DNA from: Planctomycetota bacterium
GTDB lineage: Bacteria > Planctomycetota > UBA1135 > UBA2386
DNA: 64,000 nt
Direction of reading: 5' to 3'
Assembly (NCBI GenBank): GCA_020638655.1
Contig: JACKIC010000004.1
Span: forward strand, 1 to 64,000
Shown here: positions 43,913-52,841 of the stretch, piece after piece
Position numbering within the stretch: position 1 is the stretch's first letter
Layout: every line of letters begins with the position of its first letter
Notes under the pieces: generated by a model
What the model saw: the letters and a program-made list of their open reading frames with translations, nothing else
Database searches by the model: none
What the model was told of the DNA's origin: nothing
Translations under genes and position numbers: made by a program

Positions 43913-45535
43913 TCACGTCCTTCTCCAATCGAACTTGGCGCTCTCGGGAGCGCCGTAGCGGGTCAATGCGCCTTCCTCGCCGGTGGCGTTGGGGCGCGTG
44001 AAGATCCAGTTCTGCCAGGCGCTGAGGCGGCCGAAGATCTTGCTGTCGCAGTTCTCGGCGCCGCCGAATCGCAGCGAGGCTTCCATGCCGGTCAGGGCGT
44101 CGGGTGACAGCGATACGCGCTCCTCGAGGGCGATGCGCACGTCGTCGTCCCAGTCGATCGGGTCCAGCAGGTAGGTGCACAGGCCCTGCTCGTCCGCGTC
44201 GGCCGACGCATAGCTGCCCTGCTCCTTGGCCAGCTTCGCGGCCTGCTCGGGCATCGCCAGGAAGCGGTTGTTCAGGCGGGTGAGGCCGTGGCTCATCGGC
44301 AGCAGGCCGTCGCTGAGCGGGCCGATCGTCATCTTCACGTTCTCGTCGTCGAGCAGGTAGACGCGGTCGCAGCCGATCGTCATCTCGAAGAACGCGCCGG
44401 CGGCGCACGAGCCCTCGCCGACGAGCGCGTAGGTCGAACGCGCCATCAGGTCCCAGCGGCGCAGCGTGCGCGCCATCTGCAGCAGGATCTCGTTGCACAG
44501 CCAGTGGCCGCGGTCGGCGACGAGGTCCTTCTCGACCTGCAGGATCGCCGCGGCGTCGCCGCGCGTCTGCAGCACGATCAGGCCGACCTGCTCGTGGTCG
44601 AAGCGCAGCTGCAGCAGCGCGTCGTCGAGCTCGCGGAAGCAGCGCAGCGCCCAGGCCGCGCTGCCGGCCTTCTCGTAGTCGGCGCCCGTCTTGGGCTGCG
44701 GGCCCGTCGGGCCGGTGACGGTCACGGTGGCGAGGCGCCGCGCGGCGTCGACCTCGACCTTGACGTGGGTGTAGGTGTAGGTGTCCCCGTCGCGCTGGGC
44801 GTTGATGGGCTCGAGTTCGATGCCCTTCTTGCCCTTGTCGGGCAGCGACGCGGCGAGCTCCCTGGCGCGCGCGTCGACCTTGTCGTTGAACTGCGACTTG
44901 GGCCAGATCGCGTCGACCAGGCCCCAGCCGAGCGCCTTCTTGCCGCGCATGCCCTCGGCCATCGTGCAGAACACGTCGGCCCGGTCGCGGCGCACCTTGC
45001 GCTTGTCGACGAGGCGGGTCAGGCCGCCCGTGCCGGGCAGCACGCCGAGCAGCGGCACCTCGGGCAGCGACACCGCCGAGTTGTTGTCGTTGACGAGGTG
45101 GATCTCGTCACACGCCAGCGCCAGTTCGTAGCCGCCGCCGGCGCACGCCGCGTTGATCGCGCAGATCGCCTTGAGGCCGCTGTGCTCGCTCGCGTCCTCG
45201 AGCGACAGGCGCGTCTCGTTGGTGTACTTGCAGAAGTTGACTTTGAACGGGTGCGTGCTCGCAGCCAGCATGCGGATGTTGGCGCCCGCGCAGAACGCGC
45301 GCTCCTGCGCGCTGCCGACCACCACGACCTTGACCTCGGGGTGCTCGAACCGCAGCCGCTGGATCGCGTCGGCGAGTTCGATGTCGACGCCGAGGTCGTA
45401 GCTGTTGAGCTTGAGCTCGTAGCCTTCCTTGAAGGGGTGCTCGGAGTCGACGTTCATGCGCAGCTGCGCGATGTCGCCGTCGATCTGGAGCTGCCAGTGG
45501 TGGTAGCTGCTCGGGTGGCGGTTGAAGTCGGTCAT
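43913..45535 (-). CDS. boxC: 2,3-epoxybenzoyl-CoA dihydrolase BoxC
   Basis: The protein has 540 residues and two crotonase-like domains: VVVVGSAQERAFCAGANIRMLA (oxyanion-hole GAN) and CAINAACAGGGYELALACDEIHLV in the first, and ALVGEGSCAAGAFFEMTIGCDRVYLL in the second. This matches BoxC, which opens the epoxide hydrolytically to 3,4-dehydroadipyl-CoA semialdehyde and formate. ATG 45535 is the first codon of the operon. The region before it is short (215 bp), shared with the helicase gene, and holds an IS relic. Confidence 0.96.
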   Translation of the reverse strand: MTDFNRHPSSYHHWQLQIDGDIAQLRMNVDSEHPFKEGYELKLNSYDLGVDIELADAIQRLRFEHPEVKVVVVGSAQERAFCAGANIRMLAASTHPFKVNFCKYTNETRLSLEDASEHSGLKAICAINAACAGGGYELALACDEIHLVNDNNSAVSLPEVPLLGVLPGTGGLTRLVDKRKVRRDRADVFCTMAEGMRGKKALGWGLVDAIWPKSQFNDKVDARARELAASLPDKGKKGIELEPINAQRDGDTYTYTHVKVEVDAARRLATVTVTGPTGPQPKTGADYEKAGSAAWALRCFRELDDALLQLRFDHEQVGLIVLQTRGDAAAILQVEKDLVADRGHWLCNEILLQMARTLRRWDLMARSTYALVGEGSCAAGAFFEMTIGCDRVYLLDDENVKMTIGPLSDGLLPMSHGLTRLNNRFLAMPEQAAKLAKEQGSYASADADEQGLCTYLLDPIDWDDDVRIALEERVSLSPDALTGMEASLRFGGAENCDSKIFGRLSAWQNWIFTRPNATGEEGALTRYGAPESAKFDWRRT

Positions 45536-45750
45536 GCGGTCAGCGTCGCGAAGTTGGGCTGCGAAAAAAGGCTGAGCAGTGTCGGCCGGGGGAGGTTCGC
45601 GAGCAAGCAGCTTATCGCATGTTTCTGCCAGCCAGATGCGGCAATATAATGCACATTCGGAGTTCGTGCCGTTCGGTCCGGCCGGGAGCGACGCGCTGCA
45701 CCACGCAAGGAATCAGTTCCGCTGGCACCGGGCGGTCGTAGCCTGTCCGC
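45536..45750. other. Divergent intergenic region with an IS remnant
   Basis: 215 bp between boxC and the helicase gene, containing a solo IS right-end-like sequence at 45697-45719. Confidence 0.5.
45697..45719. mobile_element. Solo IS end, relic of the IS present at 26829
   Basis: The 23 nt match the right end of the IS (28034-28056) with one mismatch (C for G). No transposase or second end was found within the gap. Confidence 0.6.
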
Positions 45751-48700
45751 GTGTCCGAGGCCGCGCCCACCATCACCCTGCAGCACGCCGGTCGCCTGTG
45801 TTACGCGATGCAGCAGAGCGGGGTGCCGTGGCTGCATTCGCTCGCCGTGCACAACCCGGGCGCGACACCGCTGCACGGCCTGGCGGTCGAGATCGCGCTG
45901 CGCCCCGGCGGACTGGCCCCGCTCGTGGTGCGCGTCGACAGCCTCGCGCCCGGAGCCACGTTCTCGCTCGACCGGCTCGATCTGCGGCTCGACGCCAGCG
46001 CGCTCGCCAACCAGCTCGAGCGCGAACGGGCCGAACTGATCGCGACCGTGCGCTGCGGCGACGAGGTGCTGGCGACAGCGAGCGAGGACGTCACGCTGCT
46101 CGCCTACAACGAGTGGCCCGGCCTCGCGGTGTTGCCGCCGCTGCTGGCAGGCTTCGTCTCACCGAACCACCCGGCGATGGCGCCGCTGCTGCAGGCCGTC
46201 GCCGACCGGCTGCAGGCGGCGACCGGTTCGCGCGCGCTCGACGGCTACCACAGCGGCGAGCCGGCGCGCGCCAAGGCGATGCTCGCGGCCGTGCACGACG
46301 CGGTCGTCGCGGCGGGCATCACCTACGTCTACCCGCCGCCGAGCTTCGAACAGCAGGGGCAGAAGGTGCGCACGCCCGAGCAGGTGCTCGGCGACCGGCT
46401 CGGCACCTGCCTGGACCTGGCGTTGCTCTACGCCGGGTTGCTCGAACACGTCGGATTGCACCCGCTGCTCGTGCTGCAGCAGGGGCACGCGTTCGTCGGC
46501 GTCTGGTTGGTGCCCGGATCGACGGCCGAGGCGACGGTCGGTCCCGCCGTCGAGCTGCGCAAGCGCTGCGACCTCGGCGGGCTCGCGGTGCTCGAGACCA
46601 CGCTCGCGTGCGCGGGTGCCGCGCGGCCGTTCGCGGCCGCGGCGGCCGCGGCGCGCGCGCGCACCTCGACGACGACGCGGCCTTCCAGACCGCGATCGAC
46701 GTGCACGCGGCGCGGCGGCTGGGCATCACGCCGTTGCCGGTGCGCACGACGGCGTTCTCGGCGCAGGCGCCGACGCCCGCGCCGCAGCCCGCCGGTGAGC
46801 CTGCTCCTGCTGGCGCGCGTGCGACGTCTGCGCCGCCCCCGGTCGAGCCGGCGCCACCGGGCGCGCCGCCGCGCCCGAAGGACCGGCTCGAGCACTGGAA
46901 GAGCAAGCTGCTCGACCTGTCGATGTTCAATCGGCTGCTCAACTTCGTCGAGACCAAGAAGGTCGTGCCGCTCGCCGCGCACGACCTCGGCGCGCTCGAG
47001 GACCGCCTGCAGCAGCGCGGTCGCCTGCAGGTGCATGCGCGGCCGCAGCTCGGCGGCGCCGAGGATCCGCGCGACCTCGAGGTCACCAAGGAACGCACCG
47101 GCGTCGACATCACCGCCAACTACCTGGCCGACGAGCTGCAGGCCGGACGGCTGCGTTCGACGCTCGAGCCCGCCGAGCTCGACGCGCGCCTGGTCGAGAT
47201 CTTCCGCCACGCGCGCACCTCGCTCGAGGAGAGCGGCGCCAACACGCTGTACCTCGCGATCGGCTTCCTGCACTGGTACGAGTCGCCGCAGTCGACCAAG
47301 GCGCGCCGCGCGCCGCTGCTGCTGCTGCCGCTCGTGGCCGAACGCTCGTCGGTGCGCGAAGGCGTGCGCTTCGTGCTCGACGACGCCGAGCCGCGGCTCA
47401 ACCAGACGCTGCTGCAGCTGCTGCAGCGCGACTTCGACCTGCGGGTAGATCTGGGCGAGGAGCCGCCCGAAGACGAGCACGGCGTCGACGTCGCCGCGGT
47501 GCTCGACGCGTTCCGCGTCGCCGCGCTGGCGATGCCGCGCTGGGAGGTGGTCGCCGAGGCGTGCGTCGGCTTCTTCTCGTTCACCAAGTACCTGATGTGG
47601 CTGGACCTCGCGGCGCGCGACGACCTGCTGGCGAGTCCGGTGCTGCGCCACCTGGTGCAGACCCCGGGCGAGCGCTTCGAACAGGACCAGCCCGAGGTGC
47701 CGCGCGGTGAGCTCGACGACGTCGACCCGGCCGAGATCTTCTGCCCCAAGGACGCCGACAGCTCGCAGCTCGCGGCGGTGCTCGCCGGGGCCGCCGGGCG
47801 CACGTTCGTGCTCGAAGGTCCGCCGGGCACGGGCAAGTCGCAGACGATCACCAACCTGATCGTGCAGGCGTTGGCCAACGACAAGCGCGTGTTGTTCGTC
47901 GCCGAGAAGCGCGCCGCGCTCGAGGTCGTGCAGCGGCGCCTGCACGAGGTCGGCGTCGCACCGTTCGCGCTCGAGCTGCACTCGAGCAAGAGCGGGCCGC
48001 GCGCGGTGCACGACCAGCTGCGCCGCACGCTCGACTTCGGCGCGCGCCGCGAACCGGCCGAGTGGCGCCGCGTCGCCGAACGGCTGCAGCAGGATCGCGA
48101 GCGCCTCAACGGCTTCGTCGAGGCCCTGCACCGGCGCCGCGAACACGGCGAGTCGGTCTTCGACGCGATGGGGCGCCTCGTGCAGTTGCGGCTGGCCGGC
48201 ACGGTGCCGCTGCCCGCTTTGTCGCTGACCGACGCCGCAGCGATCGAGCGGGCGCGCGCCGCGGTCACCGAGCTCCACACCGCCGCGGGCGTGCTCGGGG
48301 TGCCGGTCGACGAGCCGTGGTGGGGCGTGGAACGCGGCGAGTGGACGCCGGCGACGAGCCGCGAGGTCGAGCCGAAGATCGTGAGGCTACGCGCCGCAGC
48401 CGAAGCGCTGCAGGCGGCGGCGGACGCCTTCCGGGCGGCGCTCGTCGGCGACGCCGCGTTCGCCGGCGGCGACGTGAGCCGCGCGCAGCTCGGACCGCTG
48501 CTCGAACTCGCGGGCATGTTCACGGCGCCTTCCCTGCCGCCGGGCGGGCTGCTGCGCGCCGCCGACTGGGCGACGCTGGAACCCACGATCGCGGCCTGGG
48601 CGAAGGCCGGCGCGCGCCGCGACGAGCTCTGGCAACCTCTGGCCGAGCGCTGGCGCGCCGAGTTGCTCGACCTCGACCTCGACGCCCTGCTCGCCAGGTA

Positions 48701-51650
48701 CCTGCACGCGCAGGGCGCATTCTTCGTGGTGCGGTGGTGGCGGCTGCGCGGGCCGCGCCGCGAACTCGCGGCGGTCGCGGTCGGCGGGCGCGTCGGCGGC
48801 GTCGCGGCGGTGCGCGCCGATCTCGAACGGGCGCGCAGCGCGCGCGACGAGCAGCGCAAGCTCGCCGACGGCGCCGCCGCCGCGCAGGTCCTCGGCGCCG
48901 CGCTCCAGGACGGCCGCGCCGACTGGCCCAAGGTGCTCGGCTGGCTGCAGTGGGTGCGCGCGGCGCGCGGCCTGTTGCTGCAGCTGGCCCCCGGGGCGCT
49001 GGCGGTGCCGCCCGAATTGCTCGCGGCCATGGCCGAACGCCTCGACGGCCTTGCGGAAGGCAGCGCGGTCCTGCCGCAGCGCATCGCCGCGCTGCAGCAG
49101 GCGCACGACGAGTTCGCCGCTGCCCGGGCCGCGATCGTGCGGTACCTGGAGCTCGACGAAGACCGGGCGTTCGCGCCGGCAGCGCGCGCGGACTTCCTCG
49201 GCGCCGTGACGGCACGCTGCGCGCGCTGGAGCGACGCGGTGCCGCGCCTGCGCGACCACTGCGCATACGTACGCGCCGCGCAGACCGCGACGGCGGCGGA
49301 CCTGCAGCCGCTCGTCGACGCGCACGCCAGCGGCGCGCTCGCGACGACGGCCTTGCCGGACGTGTTCGAACGCACCTGGCGGCAGGCCTGGCTCGACGGT
49401 GTGCACGCGGCCGAGGCGGCGTTGGCGCGTTTCCGCGGCGTCGAGCACGAACGCACGATCGCCGAGTTCGCCGAGCTCGATCAGCGCGCGATGCGGCTCG
49501 CCGCCGAGGTCGCCGCGGCGCGGCTCGCGGCGCGGCTGCCGCAGGTCCGCGACACCCAGGTGGCGAGCAGCGAGCTCGGCATCCTCGAGCGCGAACTCAA
49601 GAAGCAGCGGCGCCACAAGCCGGTGCGGCGGCTGTGCGCGGAGATCCCCAACCTGCTCGGCAAGCTGGCGCCGTGCCTGCTGATGAGCCCGCTGTCGGTG
49701 GTGCAGTACCTCGGCCGCGGCGCGCTGCCGTTCGACGTCGTGGTCTTCGACGAGGCCTCGCAGATGCCGATCTGGGACGCGGTGCCGGCGATCGGTCGGG
49801 GTCGCGCCGCGGTGATCGTCGGCGACAGCCGACAGCTGCCGCCGACGAGCTTCTTCCAGCGCATCGAACAGGGCGACGAGCCGCAGCCCGACGACCTGCC
49901 CGAAGACCTCGAGAGCGTGCTCGACGAGTGCGGCGCCGCGGGCCTGCCGCGCATGCACCTGGATTGGCACTACCGCAGCCGGCACGAGTCGCTGATCGCG
50001 TTCAGCAACCACCACTACTACGACAACCGCCTGCTGACCTTCCCGGCGCCGACGCCGGCGGCCGCGGGCATGGGCGTGCGCCTGCAGCACGTCGAGGGAA
50101 TCTACGACCGCGGCGGCTCGCAGCAGAACCGGATCGAGGCGGAGGCGCTGGTCGCCGAGGTGGTCGCGCACCTGACCGATCCGGCGCGGCAGCGGCGCTC
50201 GGTGGGCATCGTCACCTTCAGCCGCGCGCAGCAGCAGCTGGTCGAGGATCTGCTCGACCGCGCGCGCCGCGAACGTCCCGAGATCGAGCCGTTCTTCGCC
50301 AACGAGCACGAGCCGGTGTTCGTCAAGAACCTCGAGAACGTGCAGGGCGACGAGCGCGACACGATCCTGTTCTCGATCTGCTACGGGCCCGACGCCGCCG
50401 GCAAGCTCTACGAGAACTACGGGCCGATCAACGCGCAGGGCGGTGAGCGCCGCCTCAACGTGGCGGTGACGCGCGCGCGGCGCGAGCTCGTGGTGTTCGC
50501 GTCGATGCGCGCCGATCAGGTCGCCAACCGTTCGGCCGCGCTGGGCGCCAAACACCTGCGCGCCTTCCTCGACTATGCCGAGCGCGGCCAGGAAGCGCTG
50601 CGCGCCGCGGTCAGCGTCGACCCGCGCGCCGACGTCGAATCGCCGTTCGAAGCCGAGGTCAAGCAGGCGCTCGAACAGCGCGGCTACGAGGTGCACGCCC
50701 AGGTCGGATGCTCGGGGTATCGCATCGACCTCGCCGTGGTCGATGCGCGCGCGCCTGGCCGGTACCTGCTCGGCATCGAGTGTGACGGCGCCACCTACCA
50801 CTCCGCGGCGACGGCGCGCGACCGCGACCGGCTGCGCGCCGCGGTGTTGTCGGGGCTCGGCTGGCGCCTGCACCGCATCTGGTCGACGGACTTCTGGCAG
50901 GACCCGCGCGGCGAGATCGAGCGCGCGATCGCCGCGATCGCGGCCGCCGCCGCCGCGCCGCTCGAGGCGCCGGCGGCGCAGGTCGCGGCGCCGCCGCCAG
51001 TCGAGGTGGCACCGGCCGAGGTGGCGCCGGTCGAGGTGGCACTGGCCGAGGCCGCTGCGGTCGAGGTGGCGCCCGAGGAGCTCGCGCCTGCGCCCGTCGA
51101 CGCGGACGGTCCACGTCCCTACGTCGCCGCGTCGCTGCCGCCCGCCGCCAATCCCGATGCGTTCGACGCCGCCGCGGCCAGCGCCGTGCTGCAGGCGCAG
51201 CTCGCGATCGTGCTCGAAGCCGAGGCGCCGATCGTCGCCGATCGCCTCGCGCGCACGGTCGCCGATGCCTGGCAGATCTCGCGCGTCACCGAACGGGTGC
51301 GCGAGCGCATCCTCGCTGCGCTGCCGGGCGCGGCTTCGCGCGACGGCGACGTGGTGTGGGGCGGCGGGCAGACCGCCGAAGCGTTCGTGGGTTTCCGCGT
51401 GCCCGGCGAAGGTGACGGCAAGGCGCGCTCGGCCGAAGAGCTGCCCGCGGTCGAGGTCGACAACGCGATGCGCTGGTTGCTGCGGCAGCACGGCGCGCTC
51501 GCCGAGGACGACCTGGCGCGCGAGACGGCGCGCGCCTTCGGCATCCAGCGCCTGGGCTCGGTGGTGCGCGGCGTGATGACGGAGGGCATCGCGCGCCTCG
51601 AGCAGCGCGGCGAGGTGCGGCGCGACGGTGGCACCGTGCGCGGCGCGTGA
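45751..51650 (+). CDS. Giant SF1 helicase with DUF4011, REase and DUF3320 domains; frameshifted near 46660
   Basis: Across a frameshift the product is about 1,966 residues. The first about 300 residues carry a transglutaminase-like segment (GTCLDLALLYAGLLEHVGL ... QQGHAFVGVWLV). Then comes a proline-rich linker, DUF4011 (DRLEHWKSKLLDLSMFNRLLNF), and an SF1 helicase with Walker A GPPGTGKS (47817-47840), DEASQ (49747-49761), VGDSRQLPPTSFF and RLNVAVTRARRELVVF. A Vsr/MTES_1575-like endonuclease follows (SPFEAEVKQALEQRGYEVHAQ, RIDLAVVD, GIECDG), then a repeated VEVA/AEVA linker (about 51000-51100) and DUF3320. At 46650-46663 a run of GC pairs changes the frame; removing 2 nt restores it. Such helicase-nuclease fusions often occur in bacterial defence loci, but no defence neighbours are visible here. 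If the frameshift is real the gene is broken. Confidence 0.82.
46650..46663 (+). repeat. GC dinucleotide run at the frameshift
   Basis: About six GC units. Translation upstream is sensible in one frame and downstream in another. A 2-nt change here would rejoin them. Confidence 0.75.
50999..51095 (+). repeat. Coding micro-repeat in the helicase linker
   Basis: GTCGAGGTGGC and CCGAGGTGGC alternate several times, encoding VEVA/AEVA units. It probably forms a flexible linker. Confidence 0.7.
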
Positions 51651-51659
51651 ACCGAGCGC

Positions 51660-52724
51660 CTACTTCTTCGTCGCGGCGGGTCGCCGCGCGCACGCGGCCG
51701 CGCGGGCCCACGCCGCTTCGATCGGCGCGTCGATCGCGATCGGCCAGCCGGCGTCGGGGCGCGCCTGCACCGCGGCGAACAGCGCGCGTTGCTGCGGCGA
51801 CAGCGGCGCGTCGTCGGTGACCCCGGGGCCGCCCGGTCGCAGCAGCGCGTTGATCACGGTCGCCTGCCGATCCGTCATCGGCACGTGTCTCCACGGCGTC
51901 TGCAGCAGGTAGTACTTCGGTTCCTTGTCGGGGCGCGGCTCTGCGTCCAGGCGCTTTGCGGCAGGCGCCGCCTCGGCCTGCGGATCGATTGTGACCCAGA
52001 CCTGCCGCGCGCAGCCCTTCTGCGTCGCGATCTCGAACAACTTGCCGAACGGCAACACCGCGGGATCGAACCAGACCTCGCTGACCTCGTGACCTTCCAG
52101 CCAGCCCGCGCGCGTCGCGATCACTCCGTCGAGGAGGCCGAACTCGGCCTCACCTTCCCAGAATCAAGCCATCGCGAACACGGCGCGTTCGAGGCCGCGC
52201 CGGCGCGCCACGGCTTCGTCGCGCAGGGCGGCGAGCCACGGCGGCACGGCGAGCTTCGCCTGCCTGCGCGCCTGCACCATGCCGTCGGCGAGCTGTGCCA
52301 ACGACCATTCGTCGGCGAGGCGCGGCACCAGGTCCTTGCCGTCCGCGCCGAGCAGGCGCACCACGGGGTTGTTCCAGGCCGGTTCGCGGAATGCCTCGCG
52401 CACCTTCGCCTCGGCGTCGCCCTCGGTGTTGTTGCGGATCGCCACCGGCACGAACAGGGTCTCGGCGGCCTCGACGATCAGGGGGTGGCTCAACACGTGA
52501 GCGCCGTAGTCGCGGCAGGTGCTTCAACCGGGGACTTCCTGGAACAGCAACAGCGTCGGCAGCGACCTGGTCCGCGCCGCGGCGCGGGCCGCTTCGAAGT
52601 CGCGCGCGAAGTCGATCGCGCCGAACTCGGCTGGCCGGGCGGTGCCCGGCGCCTCTTGCTGGGCGGTGGCGGCGGGGAAGCCGGTGCCGATGGTCGCCAG
52701 GAAGAACGCGAAGACGGTGCGCAT
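51660..52724 (-). CDS. Two-Sec selenoprotein: thioredoxin-like VPGU domain plus MsrA-like UFW domain
   Basis: Read from ATG 52724 with two in-frame TGAs (52526-52524 and 52166-52164) as selenocysteine, the product has 354 residues. A signal peptide (FAFFLATIGTGFPAATAQ) comes first. The first half is thioredoxin-like: PTLLLFQEVPG-U67-STC70-RDYG, a U-x-x-C redox motif, and FVPVAIRNNTEGDA. The second half begins AVFAMA-U187-FWEGEAEFGLLDG, which matches the MsrA signature GCFWxxE with Sec for the catalytic Cys, and GVIATRAGW and GHEVSEVWFDP also follow MsrA. It lacks the usual MsrA central segment, so it is a short or divergent MsrA-like domain. Both UGAs lie in one frame, exactly 120 codons apart, and have SECIS-like hairpins. 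It may reduce oxidised methionine or thiols outside the cytoplasm, with the first domain recycling the second. Similar VPGUxxT-type names exist in databases, so partial precedent is likely. Confidence 0.85.
52134..52151 (-). promoter_or_regulatory. SECIS-like hairpin after UGA codon 187
   Basis: GAGGCC (52151-52146) pairs with GGCCTC (52139-52134) around loop GAGTTC, 12 nt after the UGA. Confidence 0.55.
52488..52502 (-). promoter_or_regulatory. SECIS-like hairpin after UGA codon 67
   Basis: GCTCA (52502-52498) pairs with TGAGC (52492-52488) around loop CGTGT, 21 nt after the UGA. The loop holds GU. The stem is short and perfect. Confidence 0.5.
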
Positions 52725-52841
52725 GACGCGAACGCTATCGCACCTGCGGCGCGGGCACGACCCCGGCGCCGAGTCCAGGCGCCGGGCGCGGGCGCGCAGA
52801 GGGTTGCCAGCCGGCAGATCGAGGGCATCCTTTTGCGGCAG

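Noticed and set aside
52164..52526. Three separate small genes split by stops at 52524 and 52164
   Set aside because: All three parts are in one frame with continuous domain content and a single signal peptide; the breaks fall at redox-residue positions.
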